64,000 nucleotides of DNA from Mucilaginibacter pineti (GCF_900101875.1 NZ_FNAI01000014.1:62001-126000); one strand, 5' to 3'; numbered from the stretch's first letter, positions 1 to 9,212 are shown. Translations and numbers: made by a program. The notes: generated by a model from the sequence alone, not told the origin.

Positions 1-38
1 CGTCAGCAACTGTATATTGTAGTATACAGTTGCTGGCG
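1..38. repeat. Inverted repeat / hairpin at window edge
   Basis: Two 16-nt arms (1-16 and 23-38) pair with one G-T mismatch around a 6-nt loop. The hairpin lies just past the stop of the minus-strand small gene that ends at 48, so it could end that transcript, but no clear T-run follows on that strand. The window edge hides any further context. Confidence 0.6.
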
Positions 39-47
39 CTTACTGTA

Positions 48-254
48 TTAGTGTTTGTTTTTATACAGTTTGCTTTCGTTAATCTCTTCCAAAAATCCAT
101 TCTCATTTATCGCATACCTTGCGTATTCGGTATCGGTATCAATCTTGTACTTAGGAGCGCGTTTTGGTTGTGTCCTGATCTTTTTACGCAGTAAAAGCAG
201 CGGCAAAACAATTACAGCAAGCAGGGCGGTAATTTCAAATAAAATAGTTTGCAT
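48..254 (-). CDS. Small membrane protein, hypothetical
   Basis: A 68-residue protein with one N-terminal membrane segment (about residues 5-23, ending LPLLLLRKK) and then a basic, polar tail. The positive residues right after the segment suggest that the tail faces the cytoplasm. I recognise no family. It starts at an ATG, and hydrophobic-then-charged proteins of this type are common small genes in Bacteroidota. An overlapping plus-strand reading frame has no such organisation. Function unknown. Confidence 0.5.
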   Translation of the reverse strand: MQTILFEITALLAVIVLPLLLLRKKIRTQPKRAPKYKIDTDTEYARYAINENGFLEEINESKLYKNKH

Positions 255-605
255 AACATTTAAAAATAAAATAATTGTGATGGCACGTTGATAAAGGGGA
301 AAATTCTTGTCCGGTTTATAATTTAGCGGCTATCGTTACAAATGTATAGCTAAATATGTGCCAACTATTTATTGACGTTAAACATCCTATGTTTGTTACA
401 ATAACATGATAATTAGTGTGGTTATTAACACTATACCAAATCCTCCCGGTAAAAAATCCAATTTCAACCCCACGAAATCCAATACAAAACCTTGCTTTTT
501 TATTAATGCCAAAAAAGCTGAACGTTTTGATGATTTTTAAATAACTATTTACCTTCAAACTTTATTTCTTTGTATTACCATTATAATGCTATTTAAAATC
601 TACCT
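255..605. other. Intergenic region upstream of the fucose operon
   Basis: AT-rich stretch of 351 bases between the small membrane protein gene and the mutarotase gene. It should hold the operon promoter near its right end. I could not place a convincing TTTG / TAnnTTTG pair. A minus-strand reading frame at 316-558 has no recognisable features and is not called. Confidence 0.5.
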
Positions 606-938
606 ATGGCTAACAGATACTGTTTAACACTTGATTTGGTTGATGACGCGGGTTTAATTGCCGAGTATGAAAAATACCACGAAGCAATATGGCCAGAGAT
701 CCGGCAGAGCATAGTGGGTTCGGGCATCACCAACATGGAGATCTATAGGTTTGATGTGCGTTTGTTTATGATAATGGAAACTAATGACAGCTTTAGTTTC
801 GAAGCCAAAGCCGCCGCCGATACCGCCAACGCCAAAGTACAGGAATGGGAAACGCTGATGTGGAAATACCAGCAACCCGTTAAAGGCGCCCTTAAAGGCG
901 AAAAATGGGTACTCATGGATAAAATATTTGCTTTGTAA
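606..938 (+). CDS. L-rhamnose mutarotase family (DUF718/RhaM-like)
   Basis: A 110-residue protein, the normal length for the RhaM-like sugar mutarotase family, which interconverts anomers of 6-deoxy sugars in the cytoplasm. The N-terminal strand (RYCLTLDLVDD), the helix with YEKYHEAIWPEI and the C-terminal WETLMWKYQQPV fit the family. The EYEKYH segment carries the His expected at the active site. It is the first gene of a six-gene plus-strand run with an alpha-L-fucosidase 32 bases downstream, so the likely substrate is L-fucose rather than L-rhamnose. The substrate assignment is by context only. Confidence 0.8.
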   Translation: MANRYCLTLDLVDDAGLIAEYEKYHEAIWPEIRQSIVGSGITNMEIYRFDVRLFMIMETNDSFSFEAKAAADTANAKVQEWETLMWKYQQPVKGALKGEKWVLMDKIFAL

Positions 939-970
939 ATAACCTGCTAATTATAATTAACCCTATAAAA

Positions 971-2320
971 ATGCTTAAAAAACTACACCTGTTAACCCTT
1001 GTAGTGTTGGTAACCGTATCCTCGGTATCGGCACAAAAAATGATCGGGAACGAAACCGACGCGCAAAAAGATAAACGCATGGAATGGTGGAAAAACGACC
1101 GTTTCGGCATGTTCATTCACTGGGGATTATACTCAGGCGCGGCAAGGCATGAGTGGGTAAAGCATAACGAAAAAATTGATAACGCCGGGTACCAAAAATA
1201 CTTCGACCAGTTTAACCCCGATCTTTTTCAGCCCCAAAAATGGGCGGCAGAAGCTAAGGCGGCCGGTATGAAATACGCGGTGCTTACCACAAAGCACCAC
1301 GAAGGTTTTTGCCTTTTCGATTCAAAATATACCGATTATAAAGCGCCGAATACCAAAGCCAAACGCGATCTGGTACGTGAGTACGTAAACGCTTTCAGGG
1401 CGCAGGGCTTAAAAGTGGGTTTTTACTATTCCCTGCTTGATTGGCATCACCCCGATTATACTATTGATGAAATTCATCCACAATCACCTGCTGATCAAAG
1501 CGATGCATCATACGCAAAGCTTAACAAAGGCCGCGACATGGCTAAATATCGCCAGTACATGCGCAACCAGATCACCGAACTGTTAACCAATTATGGCAAA
1601 ATAGATATCCTTTGGCTTGATTTTTCATTCCCCAATAAAAATGGTCACGGTAAAGGTAAGGACGATTGGGGATCTGTTGAATTACTTAAACTGATCAGGA
1701 AACTACAGCCAGGCATTATTGTAGATAACCGCTTAAACCTGGAAGAATATAAAGATGGTGCAGATTTTGAAACACCAGAACAGGTAAGCACTGCCGAGCT
1801 ATTGAAATATCGTGGTAAAACCTGGGAAACCTGCCAAACCTTTTCTGGCTCGTGGGGATATTACCGCGACGAGAACACCTGGAAAACCCACCGCCAGTTG
1901 CTCGATCTTTTAATTACTTCTACAAGCAATGGCGGCAACCTGATACTAAACGTTGGCCCTACCGCCCGCGGCGAGTTTGATTACCGTGCAAATAACGCGC
2001 TGGATAGCCTTGCCCACTGGATGCACGCCAACAGCAACTCGATATATAATTGCACCTATGCGCCCGAAAGCTATAAAGTACCCGAGGGCACAAAGCTTAC
2101 TTACAATAAAGCTACGGGTCGTTTATATGTGCAACTATTTACCTATCCCAAGGGAAAGCTGCTATTACCCGGCTATAACGGAAAAATCAAATACGCTCAG
2201 TTTTTAAACGATCATTCGGAGTTGCTTTATAAAACATCGGGCGATGATATTGAAGTAACCCTTCCCGAGAAAAAACCCGATTATGAAATACCGGTAATTG
2301 AATTAACACTCAATAACTAA
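971..2320 (+). CDS. Alpha-L-fucosidase, GH29
   Basis: A 449-residue secreted glycoside hydrolase that releases L-fucose from glycans with retention of configuration. A signal peptide (residues 1-21, ending VSSVSA) points to the periplasm. The RFGMFIHWGLYS block near residues 44-55 and the YAVLTTKHHEGFCLF block near 102-116 are typical of GH29. The likely nucleophile is Asp217 in DILWLDFSFP. The sugar-binding WETCQTFSGSWGY stretch follows. A short C-terminal beta domain ends the protein. It feeds L-fucose to the catabolic genes downstream, and the next gene begins 16 bases after its stop. Confidence 0.93.
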   Translation: MLKKLHLLTLVVLVTVSSVSAQKMIGNETDAQKDKRMEWWKNDRFGMFIHWGLYSGAARHEWVKHNEKIDNAGYQKYFDQFNPDLFQPQKWAAEAKAAGMKYAVLTTKHHEGFCLFDSKYTDYKAPNTKAKRDLVREYVNAFRAQGLKVGFYYSLLDWHHPDYTIDEIHPQSPADQSDASYAKLNKGRDMAKYRQYMRNQITELLTNYGKIDILWLDFSFPNKNGHGKGKDDWGSVELLKLIRKLQPGIIVDNRLNLEEYKDGADFETPEQVSTAELLKYRGKTWETCQTFSGSWGYYRDENTWKTHRQLLDLLITSTSNGGNLILNVGPTARGEFDYRANNALDSLAHWMHANSNSIYNCTYAPESYKVPEGTKLTYNKATGRLYVQLFTYPKGKLLLPGYNGKIKYAQFLNDHSELLYKTSGDDIEVTLPEKKPDYEIPVIELTLNN

Positions 2321-2336
2321 GTATAACTAACATACG

Positions 2337-3995
2337 ATGCCACAAAAAGAAATATTTTTAAGAATCCATCCGCATGATAATGTGTTGGTAGCCCTGCAAA
2401 ACCTGGAGCAAGGTACAATGATCAGCTTCGAGGGTACTACCTTCGCCCTGGCCAATAACATTGCTGCCAAGCATAAATTTGCTATAAACGAATTAAAAAC
2501 CGGACAGGAAATTTATATGTACGGTGTGCTGGTAGGCAAAACAACCAGCACGATACCGCAGGGTGGTTTGCTATCTACAGAAAATGTTCATCATGCCGCA
2601 GAGGGTTTTCATTTGGGCGAGCGCAAATTACAATGGCATCAGCCCGATATTTCGCATTTTGAAGGTAAAACTTTCAACGGCTATCACCGTACCGATGGTT
2701 CGGTAGGGACAGCCAATTATTGGATAGTAGTACCGCTTGTGTTTTGCGAAAACCGTAATATCCAGGTGTTAAAAGAGGCCTTGGTTGATAAACTGGGCTA
2801 TAAGAAAGCTAAAAGTTACGAGGGCGATGTAGAACAATTGATGGAACTTTACCAAGCCGGTAAATCTGTTGAGGAAATTCTGAATGCCGATATCCAGGCC
2901 AGTACAGACAAGCCTAATTCTAAAAGATTATTTAAAAATATCGACGGTATAAAATTCCTGAACCACAGCATGGGCTGCGGCGGTACCAAGGATGATTCTG
3001 ACGCGTTATGCGGATTGATTGCAGGGTACATCACCCATCCTAACGTGGCCGGTGCAACCGTTTTAAGCTTAGGATGCCAGCACGCGCAGGTAAGTATATT
3101 ACAGGCCGAAATTGCCAAGCGCGATCCTGCTTTCAATAAACCAATGGTGGTATTGGAACAGCAAAAGGTAGGAACAGAAAGCGAGCTTTTACAGCAAGCC
3201 TTAAAACAAACCTTTGCAGGTTTGGTACAGGCCAACCAAAACCAGCGCCAGCCGGCACCATTATCAAAACTGTGTATAGGCCTGGAATGCGGCGGCTCGG
3301 ATGGATTTTCGGGGATCTCGGCAAACCCGGCATTGGGTTATGTGTCAGACATGCTGGTGACTATGGGAGGCTCGGTGATCCTTGCCGAATTTCCGGAACT
3401 TTGCGGCGTAGAACAGGAACTAAGTGATCGCTGTACCGATGTGGAAACTGCCAATCGCTTTATGCAACTCATGACCACCTACAACGCGCGCGCCGAGGCT
3501 GATGGTTCTGGCTTTTATGCCAATCCTTCGCCGGGAAACATCCGCGACGGTTTGATAACTGATGCCATTAAATCTGCCGGAGCAGCTAAAAAAGGCGGCA
3601 CATCGCCCGTAACCGCAGTGTTGGATTATCCGGAGAAAGTAACAAAACCAGGCTTAAACTTGCTTTGCACCCCCGGCAGCGATGTAGAAAGCACCACTGC
3701 AGAAGTAGCAGCCGGCGCCAACATTGTATTGTTTACCACAGGTTTAGGCACCCCTACGGGCAACCCGGTTACTCCGGTAGTTAAACTATCAACCAATACG
3801 GTGATGTACGAGCGCATGCCAGATATTATAGACATAAACTGCGGCACCATCATTGAAGGCGCAGAAACCATACAACAAGCAGGCGAGCGCATCCTTAACT
3901 ATGTGATACAGGTAGCAAACGGCGAAGCCGAACCAAAATCTGTAAAGCTGGGCCAGGATGATTTTATTCCCTGGAAAAGGGGCGTGTCGTTATAA
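2337..3995 (+). CDS. UxaA-family altronate dehydratase-like; probable L-fuconate dehydratase
   Basis: A 552-residue protein with the UxaA layout: an N-terminal SAF-like domain (about residues 1-90) and a long C-terminal dehydratase domain. HSMGCGG, LSLGCQHAQ, GLECGGSDGFSG and a late INCGTIIEG carry the conserved cysteines and glycines expected for the metal site. Known family members dehydrate altronate, galactarate or related sugar acids. Between a fucosidase and 2-keto-3-deoxy-sugar-acid enzymes, L-fuconate to 2-keto-3-deoxy-L-fuconate is the most economical role. In Xanthomonas that step uses an unrelated enolase-superfamily enzyme. The family is firm; the substrate is inferred. Confidence 0.85.
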   Translation: MPQKEIFLRIHPHDNVLVALQNLEQGTMISFEGTTFALANNIAAKHKFAINELKTGQEIYMYGVLVGKTTSTIPQGGLLSTENVHHAAEGFHLGERKLQWHQPDISHFEGKTFNGYHRTDGSVGTANYWIVVPLVFCENRNIQVLKEALVDKLGYKKAKSYEGDVEQLMELYQAGKSVEEILNADIQASTDKPNSKRLFKNIDGIKFLNHSMGCGGTKDDSDALCGLIAGYITHPNVAGATVLSLGCQHAQVSILQAEIAKRDPAFNKPMVVLEQQKVGTESELLQQALKQTFAGLVQANQNQRQPAPLSKLCIGLECGGSDGFSGISANPALGYVSDMLVTMGGSVILAEFPELCGVEQELSDRCTDVETANRFMQLMTTYNARAEADGSGFYANPSPGNIRDGLITDAIKSAGAAKKGGTSPVTAVLDYPEKVTKPGLNLLCTPGSDVESTTAEVAAGANIVLFTTGLGTPTGNPVTPVVKLSTNTVMYERMPDIIDINCGTIIEGAETIQQAGERILNYVIQVANGEAEPKSVKLGQDDFIPWKRGVSL

Positions 3996-4014
3996 TATAA
4001 ATAACAAAAACATT

Positions 4015-4105
4015 GTCATGCTGAACGTAGTGAAGCATCTATTCGCCACTTTGTATTTTACCTGCATAGTCGCCATTAGATCCGTCACTACGTTCAGGAT
4101 AACAA
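4015..4105. repeat. Dispersed palindrome, family 1 (GTCATnCTGAACG)
   Basis: Imperfect inverted repeat filling the gap between the dehydratase and SDR genes. The left arm reads gtcatgctgaacgtagtg and the right arm cactacgttcaggataac. Relatives lie at 12097-12171 and 54501-54576. Transcribed as part of the operon, it would form a long hairpin. Confidence 0.8.
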
Positions 4106-4132
4106 GTTATAATTACAAAAACATTCTTCAAT

Positions 4133-4897
4133 ATGTTCAAATTAACAAACAAATCGGTAGTTATTACAGGCGGCGGCAGCGGCATAGGTAAGGCTATGTC
4201 TATCCTTTTTGCACAGCAAGGGGCCATAGTGCACATCATCGAACTGAATGATAAAGCAGCGGCCGATACCGTAAACGAAATTGAAACCAACGGAGGCAAA
4301 GCTACCGGCTATGCCTGCGACGTGAGCAGTCAGCAGCAGGTAGTTGATACTTTTAATAAAATTGGCAGCATTGACATTCTGATAAACAATGCAGGCATTG
4401 CCCACATCGGTCGCGCCGATACTACCAGTACCGAAGATTTTGAAAGGGTATTTAACGTGAATGTTAAAGGCGCTTACAATTGCCTTTACGCCGTTATTCC
4501 ACTGCTAAAAGCCAATGGTGGCGGTGTAATATTAAATACAGCTTCAATTGCGGCCAGTGTGGGTATAACCGACAGGTTTGCCTACTCCATGAGCAAGGGG
4601 GCTATCCACGCCATGACGCTTTCCGTAGCGCGCGATTTCCTGCGCGATAACATCCGCTGTAACTGTATCTCTCCGGCACGTATACATACGCCCTTTGTTG
4701 ATGGCTTTATTGCCAAAAACTACGCGGGGCAAGAGGCCGAGATCTTTGAAAAACTTTCCAAAAGTCAGCCTATTGGCCGCATGGGAAAATCAGAGGAAGT
4801 TGCCGCCTTAGCGCTATATTTATGCTCAGATGAGGCCGGTTTCATCACCGGTACCGACTATCCTATCGATGGCGGATTCATCACCCTAAATAATTAA
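4133..4897 (+). CDS. SDR oxidoreductase; probable 2-keto-3-deoxy-L-fuconate dehydrogenase
   Basis: A 254-residue classical short-chain dehydrogenase. The nucleotide-binding GGGSGIGKA motif lies near residue 14, NNAG near residue 86 and the catalytic YSMSK near residue 155, with a serine upstream in TASIAAS. The C-terminal half (SPARIHTPF, QPIGRMGKSEEVAALALYL, IDGGF) resembles bacterial 2-keto-3-deoxy-L-fuconate dehydrogenases. That enzyme oxidises C4 and makes the substrate of the FAH-type hydrolase encoded next. L-fucose 1-dehydrogenase activity is an alternative, because only one dehydrogenase is encoded here and the full route needs two. Confidence 0.85.
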   Translation: MFKLTNKSVVITGGGSGIGKAMSILFAQQGAIVHIIELNDKAAADTVNEIETNGGKATGYACDVSSQQQVVDTFNKIGSIDILINNAGIAHIGRADTTSTEDFERVFNVNVKGAYNCLYAVIPLLKANGGGVILNTASIAASVGITDRFAYSMSKGAIHAMTLSVARDFLRDNIRCNCISPARIHTPFVDGFIAKNYAGQEAEIFEKLSKSQPIGRMGKSEEVAALALYLCSDEAGFITGTDYPIDGGFITLNN

Positions 4898-4924
4898 ACC
4901 CAAAACAACTAATTACACTACCAT

Positions 4925-5770
4925 ATGAAGCTTATTCGATTTGGCGAAAGCGGCAAAGAAAAAACAGGCGTAATCCTGAACGACAAAAAATACGATACAT
5001 CAGCATTTGGCGAAGATTATACCGAAGCCTTTTTTGAAACCGACGGCTTAAATCGTTTGGCGGCATTCATCGAAGGTAAAAACCTACCGGAAATTGCCGA
5101 TGGTACCCGTTTAGGCAGTCCCATTGCTCGTCCGTCGAAAATTGTGTGCATTGGCTTAAACTATGCCGATCATGCCAGGGAAACCAATGCTCCACTGCCG
5201 CCTGAACCCGTGATATTTATGAAGGCCACAACAGCTATTGTTGGCCCCAATGATGATATTGTTATTCCTAAAAACTCTGTAAAAACAGATTGGGAAGTGG
5301 AACTGGCTGTAGTTATCGGCAAAAAAGCATCGTATGTAGATGAAGCCAACGCGATGGATTATGTTGCAGGTTATATGCTGCACAATGATGTATCTGAACG
5401 CGAATTTCAACTGGAACGTAACGGCACCTGGGATAAGGGCAAAGGCTGCGATACTTTTGCACCGCTTGGCCCCTTCTTAGCTACACCAGATGAAATTGCC
5501 GATCCGCATAACCTGCGCCTATGGCTTACAGTAAACGGTAAAATCGTGCAGGATGGTACCACCGCTAACTTCATTTTTAACCTGCCCCACCTTATCGCCT
5601 ACACCAGCCAGTTTATGACGCTGTTACCCGGCGATATTATTTCGACAGGTACACCGGCGGGTGTTGGTTTGGGTATGAAACCGCCATTTTACTTAAAACC
5701 CGGCGATGTGGTTGAATTAGGTATTGATGGTCTGGGCGAATCAAAACAACAAGTTATAGCTTATGCCTAA
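4925..5770 (+). CDS. FAH-family hydrolase; probable 2,4-diketo-3-deoxy-L-fuconate hydrolase
   Basis: A 281-residue fumarylacetoacetate-hydrolase-fold protein. A short N-terminal domain is followed by the catalytic domain starting at KIVCIGLNYADHARE. The metal-binding acidic residues sit in DWEVELAVVIG and in YMLHNDVSERE. GDIISTGTPAGVGLG is the usual C-terminal signature. In oxidative L-fucose degradation this enzyme cleaves the diketo acid to pyruvate and lactate. The last 8 bases overlap the next gene, so the two are probably translationally coupled. The diketo-deoxy-fuconate assignment rests on the surrounding genes; other beta-diketone substrates cannot be excluded. Confidence 0.85.
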   Translation: MKLIRFGESGKEKTGVILNDKKYDTSAFGEDYTEAFFETDGLNRLAAFIEGKNLPEIADGTRLGSPIARPSKIVCIGLNYADHARETNAPLPPEPVIFMKATTAIVGPNDDIVIPKNSVKTDWEVELAVVIGKKASYVDEANAMDYVAGYMLHNDVSEREFQLERNGTWDKGKGCDTFAPLGPFLATPDEIADPHNLRLWLTVNGKIVQDGTTANFIFNLPHLIAYTSQFMTLLPGDIISTGTPAGVGLGMKPPFYLKPGDVVELGIDGLGESKQQVIAYA

Positions 5771-6593
5771 GATAGACGCGCACCAGCATTTCTGGATCTT
5801 CGACCCGGTTAAAGATAGCTGGATCAACGATGATATGCTGGTGATAAAACGCGATTTTCTACCGGCCGATCTGCTCCCCGTTTTAAAACAAAACGGCGTA
5901 GATGGTTGCGTAGCTGTACAAGCCAGCCAAACTGAACAGGAAACAACCTTTTTATTAGCTCTCGCCGCCGAAAATGATTTTATCAAAGGCGTTGTTGGCT
6001 GGGTTGATCTGAAAGCTGACAACCTGGAAGAAAAGCTACAGGACTATAAGCAGAACCGCGTGCTTAAAGGTTTCAGGCATATTTTACAATCAGAACCCGA
6101 TAAAAAACACATGCTACAGCCGGAATTTAAAAAGGGCATAGCAGCCTTACAAAAGCACGGTTATACCTATGATATCCTCATCTATCCCGAGCATTTGCCT
6201 TATGCCGCGCAACTGGCAGGCGAATTCCCTGATCAGCAATTTGTGGTTGACCATTTGGCCAAACCCAACATTAAAGATCAACAAATAACGGAGTGGAAAA
6301 AGGGTATACAAGCGTTGGCTGAATACCAAAATGTGCATTGCAAAATTTCGGGCATGCTTACCGAGGCCGACTGGCATTCCTGGAAAACAGAGGATTTCAC
6401 TCCATATCTTGATGTGATATTCAACGCATTTGGGATAAACCGCATAATGTTTGGCTCAGACTGGCCGGTTTGCCTGCTGGCCGGCGGCTATAAACGAACT
6501 GTTGAAATTATGCAGATGTACTGCGCCCAGCTATCCAAAAACGAACAAAGCCTGTTCTGGGGAGAAAACGCGATTGCTTTTTACAATCTATAG
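5763..6593 (+). CDS. COG3618 amidohydrolase; probable L-fuconolactonase
   Basis: A 276-residue TIM-barrel metal-dependent hydrolase. The first metal site is the HxH of KIDAHQHFWIFDP near residues 7-9. The family continues with GFRHILQSEP, the histidine in VVDHLAKP and the catalytic Asp in MFGSDWPVC near residues 226-234. COG3618 members include lactonases that open L-fucono-1,5-lactone to L-fuconate, the step before the dehydratase encoded at 2337-3995. Its start lies inside the previous gene (8-base overlap), which supports one polycistronic unit. The specific lactone is inferred from context. Confidence 0.86.
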   Translation: MPKIDAHQHFWIFDPVKDSWINDDMLVIKRDFLPADLLPVLKQNGVDGCVAVQASQTEQETTFLLALAAENDFIKGVVGWVDLKADNLEEKLQDYKQNRVLKGFRHILQSEPDKKHMLQPEFKKGIAALQKHGYTYDILIYPEHLPYAAQLAGEFPDQQFVVDHLAKPNIKDQQITEWKKGIQALAEYQNVHCKISGMLTEADWHSWKTEDFTPYLDVIFNAFGINRIMFGSDWPVCLLAGGYKRTVEIMQMYCAQLSKNEQSLFWGENAIAFYNL

Positions 6594-6606
6594 AAGAATT
6601 TTATAT

Positions 6607-6714
6607 TGAGCAAGGAACAAGGATTAAGGACAGAAAATGACAATGTCTTTAATCCTTATTCCTTCAATCCTTAATCCCAAAAGTCCTTTGTCCTTGTTCT
6701 CCCAGTCCTTTCTC
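6607..6714. repeat. AAGGA-word imperfect palindrome between convergent genes
   Basis: The left part is built from caaggaacaaggattaagga and the right part from its approximate complement (ttaatccttattccttcaat, then tcctttgtccttgttct). It lies between the fucose operon and the convergent AraC gene and could terminate both. It resembles the other short-word palindromes in the window in style but has its own word. Confidence 0.6.
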
Positions 6715-6717
6715 CCG

Positions 6718-7590
6718 CTAAGGGTTTTTCGTAAACTCTTTTTGGTATATCAGCGGGCTTTTGCCGGTTACTTGTTTAAAGTGTTTGTGAAAAGTTGAGA
6801 AATTATTGAATCCGCTATCGTAACAAAGTTGCTTGATGTTCAGCTTATTTTCTATCAGCAATTTACAGGCGTAGCCCACCTTAATTTCAATAATAAACTG
6901 CGAGTAAGTTTTACGGGTTTTTGATTTAAAGTACCTACAAAATGAATTTGCGCTTACACCTGCTATCTCAGCAATCTCTTCCAGGTAAATCTTTTTCCTG
7001 AAATTTTGTACAGAATACTCGTAAATGTTGTTTATCCGGTCGTTTTCCGATTCGTTATGATCGTATTTAAAACCTATAGATGCTACATAATTTAAAGGCA
7101 CACTTGTAGCAATAGTGTTCAGTGCTTTCAGCAGCATAATTATACGTTCGGCGCCATCGGTGTCAAGCATTGCTTCCAGTAATCCGGCTACCTTTTCTTT
7201 TACATCAGCGGTAATTTGCAGGCCCCGTTTTGATTTTTCGAGCAGTACTTTTATCAGTTTATTTTCGGGCAGGTTCAAAAACTGATCGCCCCAAAAGTTT
7301 TCACAAAAATGCACTACAATCACTTCAACATTTACGTCCTCCACATGGTTAAAGTAAACATCATCAAAACGCCAGTAGTGCGGCAGGTTTGATCCTACCA
7401 AAACCATATCGCCGGCATTAAGTTGCTTAATACTATCACCAATAAATTGCGTGCCGCCGCCCTTTTTAAAATATATGAGTTCCAGTTCGGGGTGGCAATG
7501 CCATCGGTTATTAATATCGGGCAGCACATCGTGCCTTACACTAAATGAATGTGCCGGGCCCGAGGAAACTTTTAGCAAAAGAGGTTTCAT
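6718..7590 (-). CDS. AraC-family transcriptional regulator
   Basis: A 290-residue regulator. The N-terminal cupin-like sensor domain (WHCHPELELIYFKKGGG near residues 31-47, then NAGDMVLVGSNLPHYW) is followed by a double helix-turn-helix near residues 190-286 (ISQ-type first helix replaced by EEIAEIAGVSANSFCRYFK, then LCYDSGFNNFSTFHKHFKQ). It faces the fucose operon across a short repeat. It probably senses a sugar or sugar acid and controls that operon, but adjacency is the only evidence. Its own promoter must lie in the 221 bases shared with the divergent kinase gene. Confidence 0.88.
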   Translation of the reverse strand: MKPLLLKVSSGPAHSFSVRHDVLPDINNRWHCHPELELIYFKKGGGTQFIGDSIKQLNAGDMVLVGSNLPHYWRFDDVYFNHVEDVNVEVIVVHFCENFWGDQFLNLPENKLIKVLLEKSKRGLQITADVKEKVAGLLEAMLDTDGAERIIMLLKALNTIATSVPLNYVASIGFKYDHNESENDRINNIYEYSVQNFRKKIYLEEIAEIAGVSANSFCRYFKSKTRKTYSQFIIEIKVGYACKLLIENKLNIKQLCYDSGFNNFSTFHKHFKQVTGKSPLIYQKEFTKNP

Positions 7591-7811
7591 TCAGCTTAAT
7601 TTACAATTGATAGCGTAAACATAATCAATAACTGTAAAAATAGCACATTTTTCAAAAAAATACCACCATAAAAATGATGTTATTCTGAATTTTATATACC
7701 CATAAAATCAACACCATAGATTACTTTTGTATATCTCAATTGAGGAAGGTTAACCGAACATCATTTTTAAACCTCCCTTAACTATTAAATAATAATAGCT
7801 AATTTTATTTC
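7591..7811. promoter_or_regulatory. Divergent promoter region (AraC gene / kinase gene)
   Basis: AT-rich 221-base spacer between two divergent genes, so it must hold both promoters. A Bacteroidota -7-like TACTTTTG lies at 7722-7729 in the kinase direction. I could not see a well-spaced TTTG partner, so the exact promoter is uncertain. Confidence 0.35.
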
Positions 7812-9212
7812 ATGCAAACGGTAACTGTATCCTGGCTTAAATCCCTTGAAGTTTTAGAAAATGTACCTGACGATCAGTTACAGTGGTTTATTGATGTAAG
7901 TGAAAACCGGATATTTGAGGACGGCGCCATGCTTAACGAACCCGGCCTGCCCATGACGGGGCCACATGTTATAGTTGAAGGCGGTATGCGTTTTTACATG
8001 CTGCAAGGCGGCGGTCGCCGGGATTTTGTGAACGTAGGGCCTGGTAATGTCACCGGTTATATGCCTTTTTCGCGCGGATTAATATCAAAAGGGTATGCAC
8101 AGGCCATAGGCGATCTGCAGGTACTAAGCTTCCCTACCGATAAGATAAACGAGATGATCAAAAGTCATTTTGAACTAACCCAGGCATTGGTACACATCAT
8201 GACCACCCGCGTGCGCGATTTTACGGCCCTGCAACAGCAAAACGAAAAAATGATGGCGCTAGGTAAGCTCTCCGCCGGATTGGCGCACGAGTTGAATAAC
8301 CCGGCATCGGCCATAGTTCGCGATTCTACTTCATTAAGCAAGCACCTGCGCTTGGTGCCCGAAAGTTTAAAAAGCATGTTCGCCATTAAAATGGACGAAG
8401 AACAGGTGAACGCCATTACCGATGAACTTTTTAAAGTACTGGACGGCAGGGACGAAACGCGTTTAAGCCTTAAACAGCGCACCATGCTGGAAGATGAAAT
8501 AACTGAATGGCTTGACGAAAACGAGATAGAAAACAGCTACGATATTGCCGAAAGCTTTGTTGATTTTAAGTTTTTAACCAAAAATCTGGAAGCGCTTAAA
8601 AAGCACATTCCGCCGGCTCACCTTTCAACCATTTTAAACTGGATGAGCAATAAACTGGTGGCCGAAAAAATGATAGAGGATATCCAGGAATCGTCAAAAC
8701 GTATTGCCGACCTTGTTAGCTCTGTAAAAACCTTTACCCATATGGACAGAGGTCAGGATAAACAATATGCTGATATTCACATCGGTATCCGCAATACGCT
8801 TACCATGCTTGGCTATAAAATGCGCAAAGGCAACATCAACATTATTGAAGATTTTGATGAAACCCTGCCCGAAGTTAAGGCCCTTATTGGCGAACTTAAC
8901 CAGGTTTGGACCAACCTTATTGACAATGCCATTGATGCCATGGAACCCGCCGGTAAAGGCACTCTTACTATTAAAACCCGCCGTGACCGTGAGTTTGTGG
9001 AGGTGTTTATAATTGACGATGGCCCGGGCATTCCCCCGGAGATCCAAAGCCAGGTGTTCGACCCGTTTTTTACAACCAAGGAAATGGGCAAAGGTACCGG
9101 TATGGGGCTTGAGGTAGTACAGCGCATTGTAAAGCAGCATCGCGGCTCTATTAAGGTAAAATCGCAGCCGGGACATACCGAATTTAGTGTTTGCTTCCTG
9201 ATTGATGGATAG
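7812..9212 (+). CDS. Histidine kinase with N-terminal cyclic-nucleotide-binding-like domain
   Basis: A 466-residue soluble sensor kinase with no membrane segment. Residues about 10-125 form a cNMP/Crp-type beta-barrel (GGMRFYMLQGGG, then VTGYMPFSR in place of a canonical phosphate-binding cassette). The dimerisation helix has the phospho-acceptor His159 in LSAGLAHELNNPASA. The ATPase domain shows NLIDNAIDAM, DDGPGIPPE and GKGTGMGLEVV. It is 47 bases upstream of a receiver/flavoprotein fusion that is its likely phosphotransfer partner. The ligand of the sensor domain is unknown; the residues that would bind cAMP are not obvious. Confidence 0.88.
   Translation: MQTVTVSWLKSLEVLENVPDDQLQWFIDVSENRIFEDGAMLNEPGLPMTGPHVIVEGGMRFYMLQGGGRRDFVNVGPGNVTGYMPFSRGLISKGYAQAIGDLQVLSFPTDKINEMIKSHFELTQALVHIMTTRVRDFTALQQQNEKMMALGKLSAGLAHELNNPASAIVRDSTSLSKHLRLVPESLKSMFAIKMDEEQVNAITDELFKVLDGRDETRLSLKQRTMLEDEITEWLDENEIENSYDIAESFVDFKFLTKNLEALKKHIPPAHLSTILNWMSNKLVAEKMIEDIQESSKRIADLVSSVKTFTHMDRGQDKQYADIHIGIRNTLTMLGYKMRKGNINIIEDFDETLPEVKALIGELNQVWTNLIDNAIDAMEPAGKGTLTIKTRRDREFVEVFIIDDGPGIPPEIQSQVFDPFFTTKEMGKGTGMGLEVVQRIVKQHRGSIKVKSQPGHTEFSVCFLIDG

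Noticed and set aside
316..558. 80-codon minus-strand reading frame in the gap before the fucose operon
   Set aside because: Residue composition is random (many Ile, Asn, Phe with no pattern), no start context and no recognisable domain.
8694..9176. 160-codon minus-strand reading frame opposite the cNMP kinase gene
   Set aside because: It is the antisense shadow of a well-supported kinase ATPase domain.
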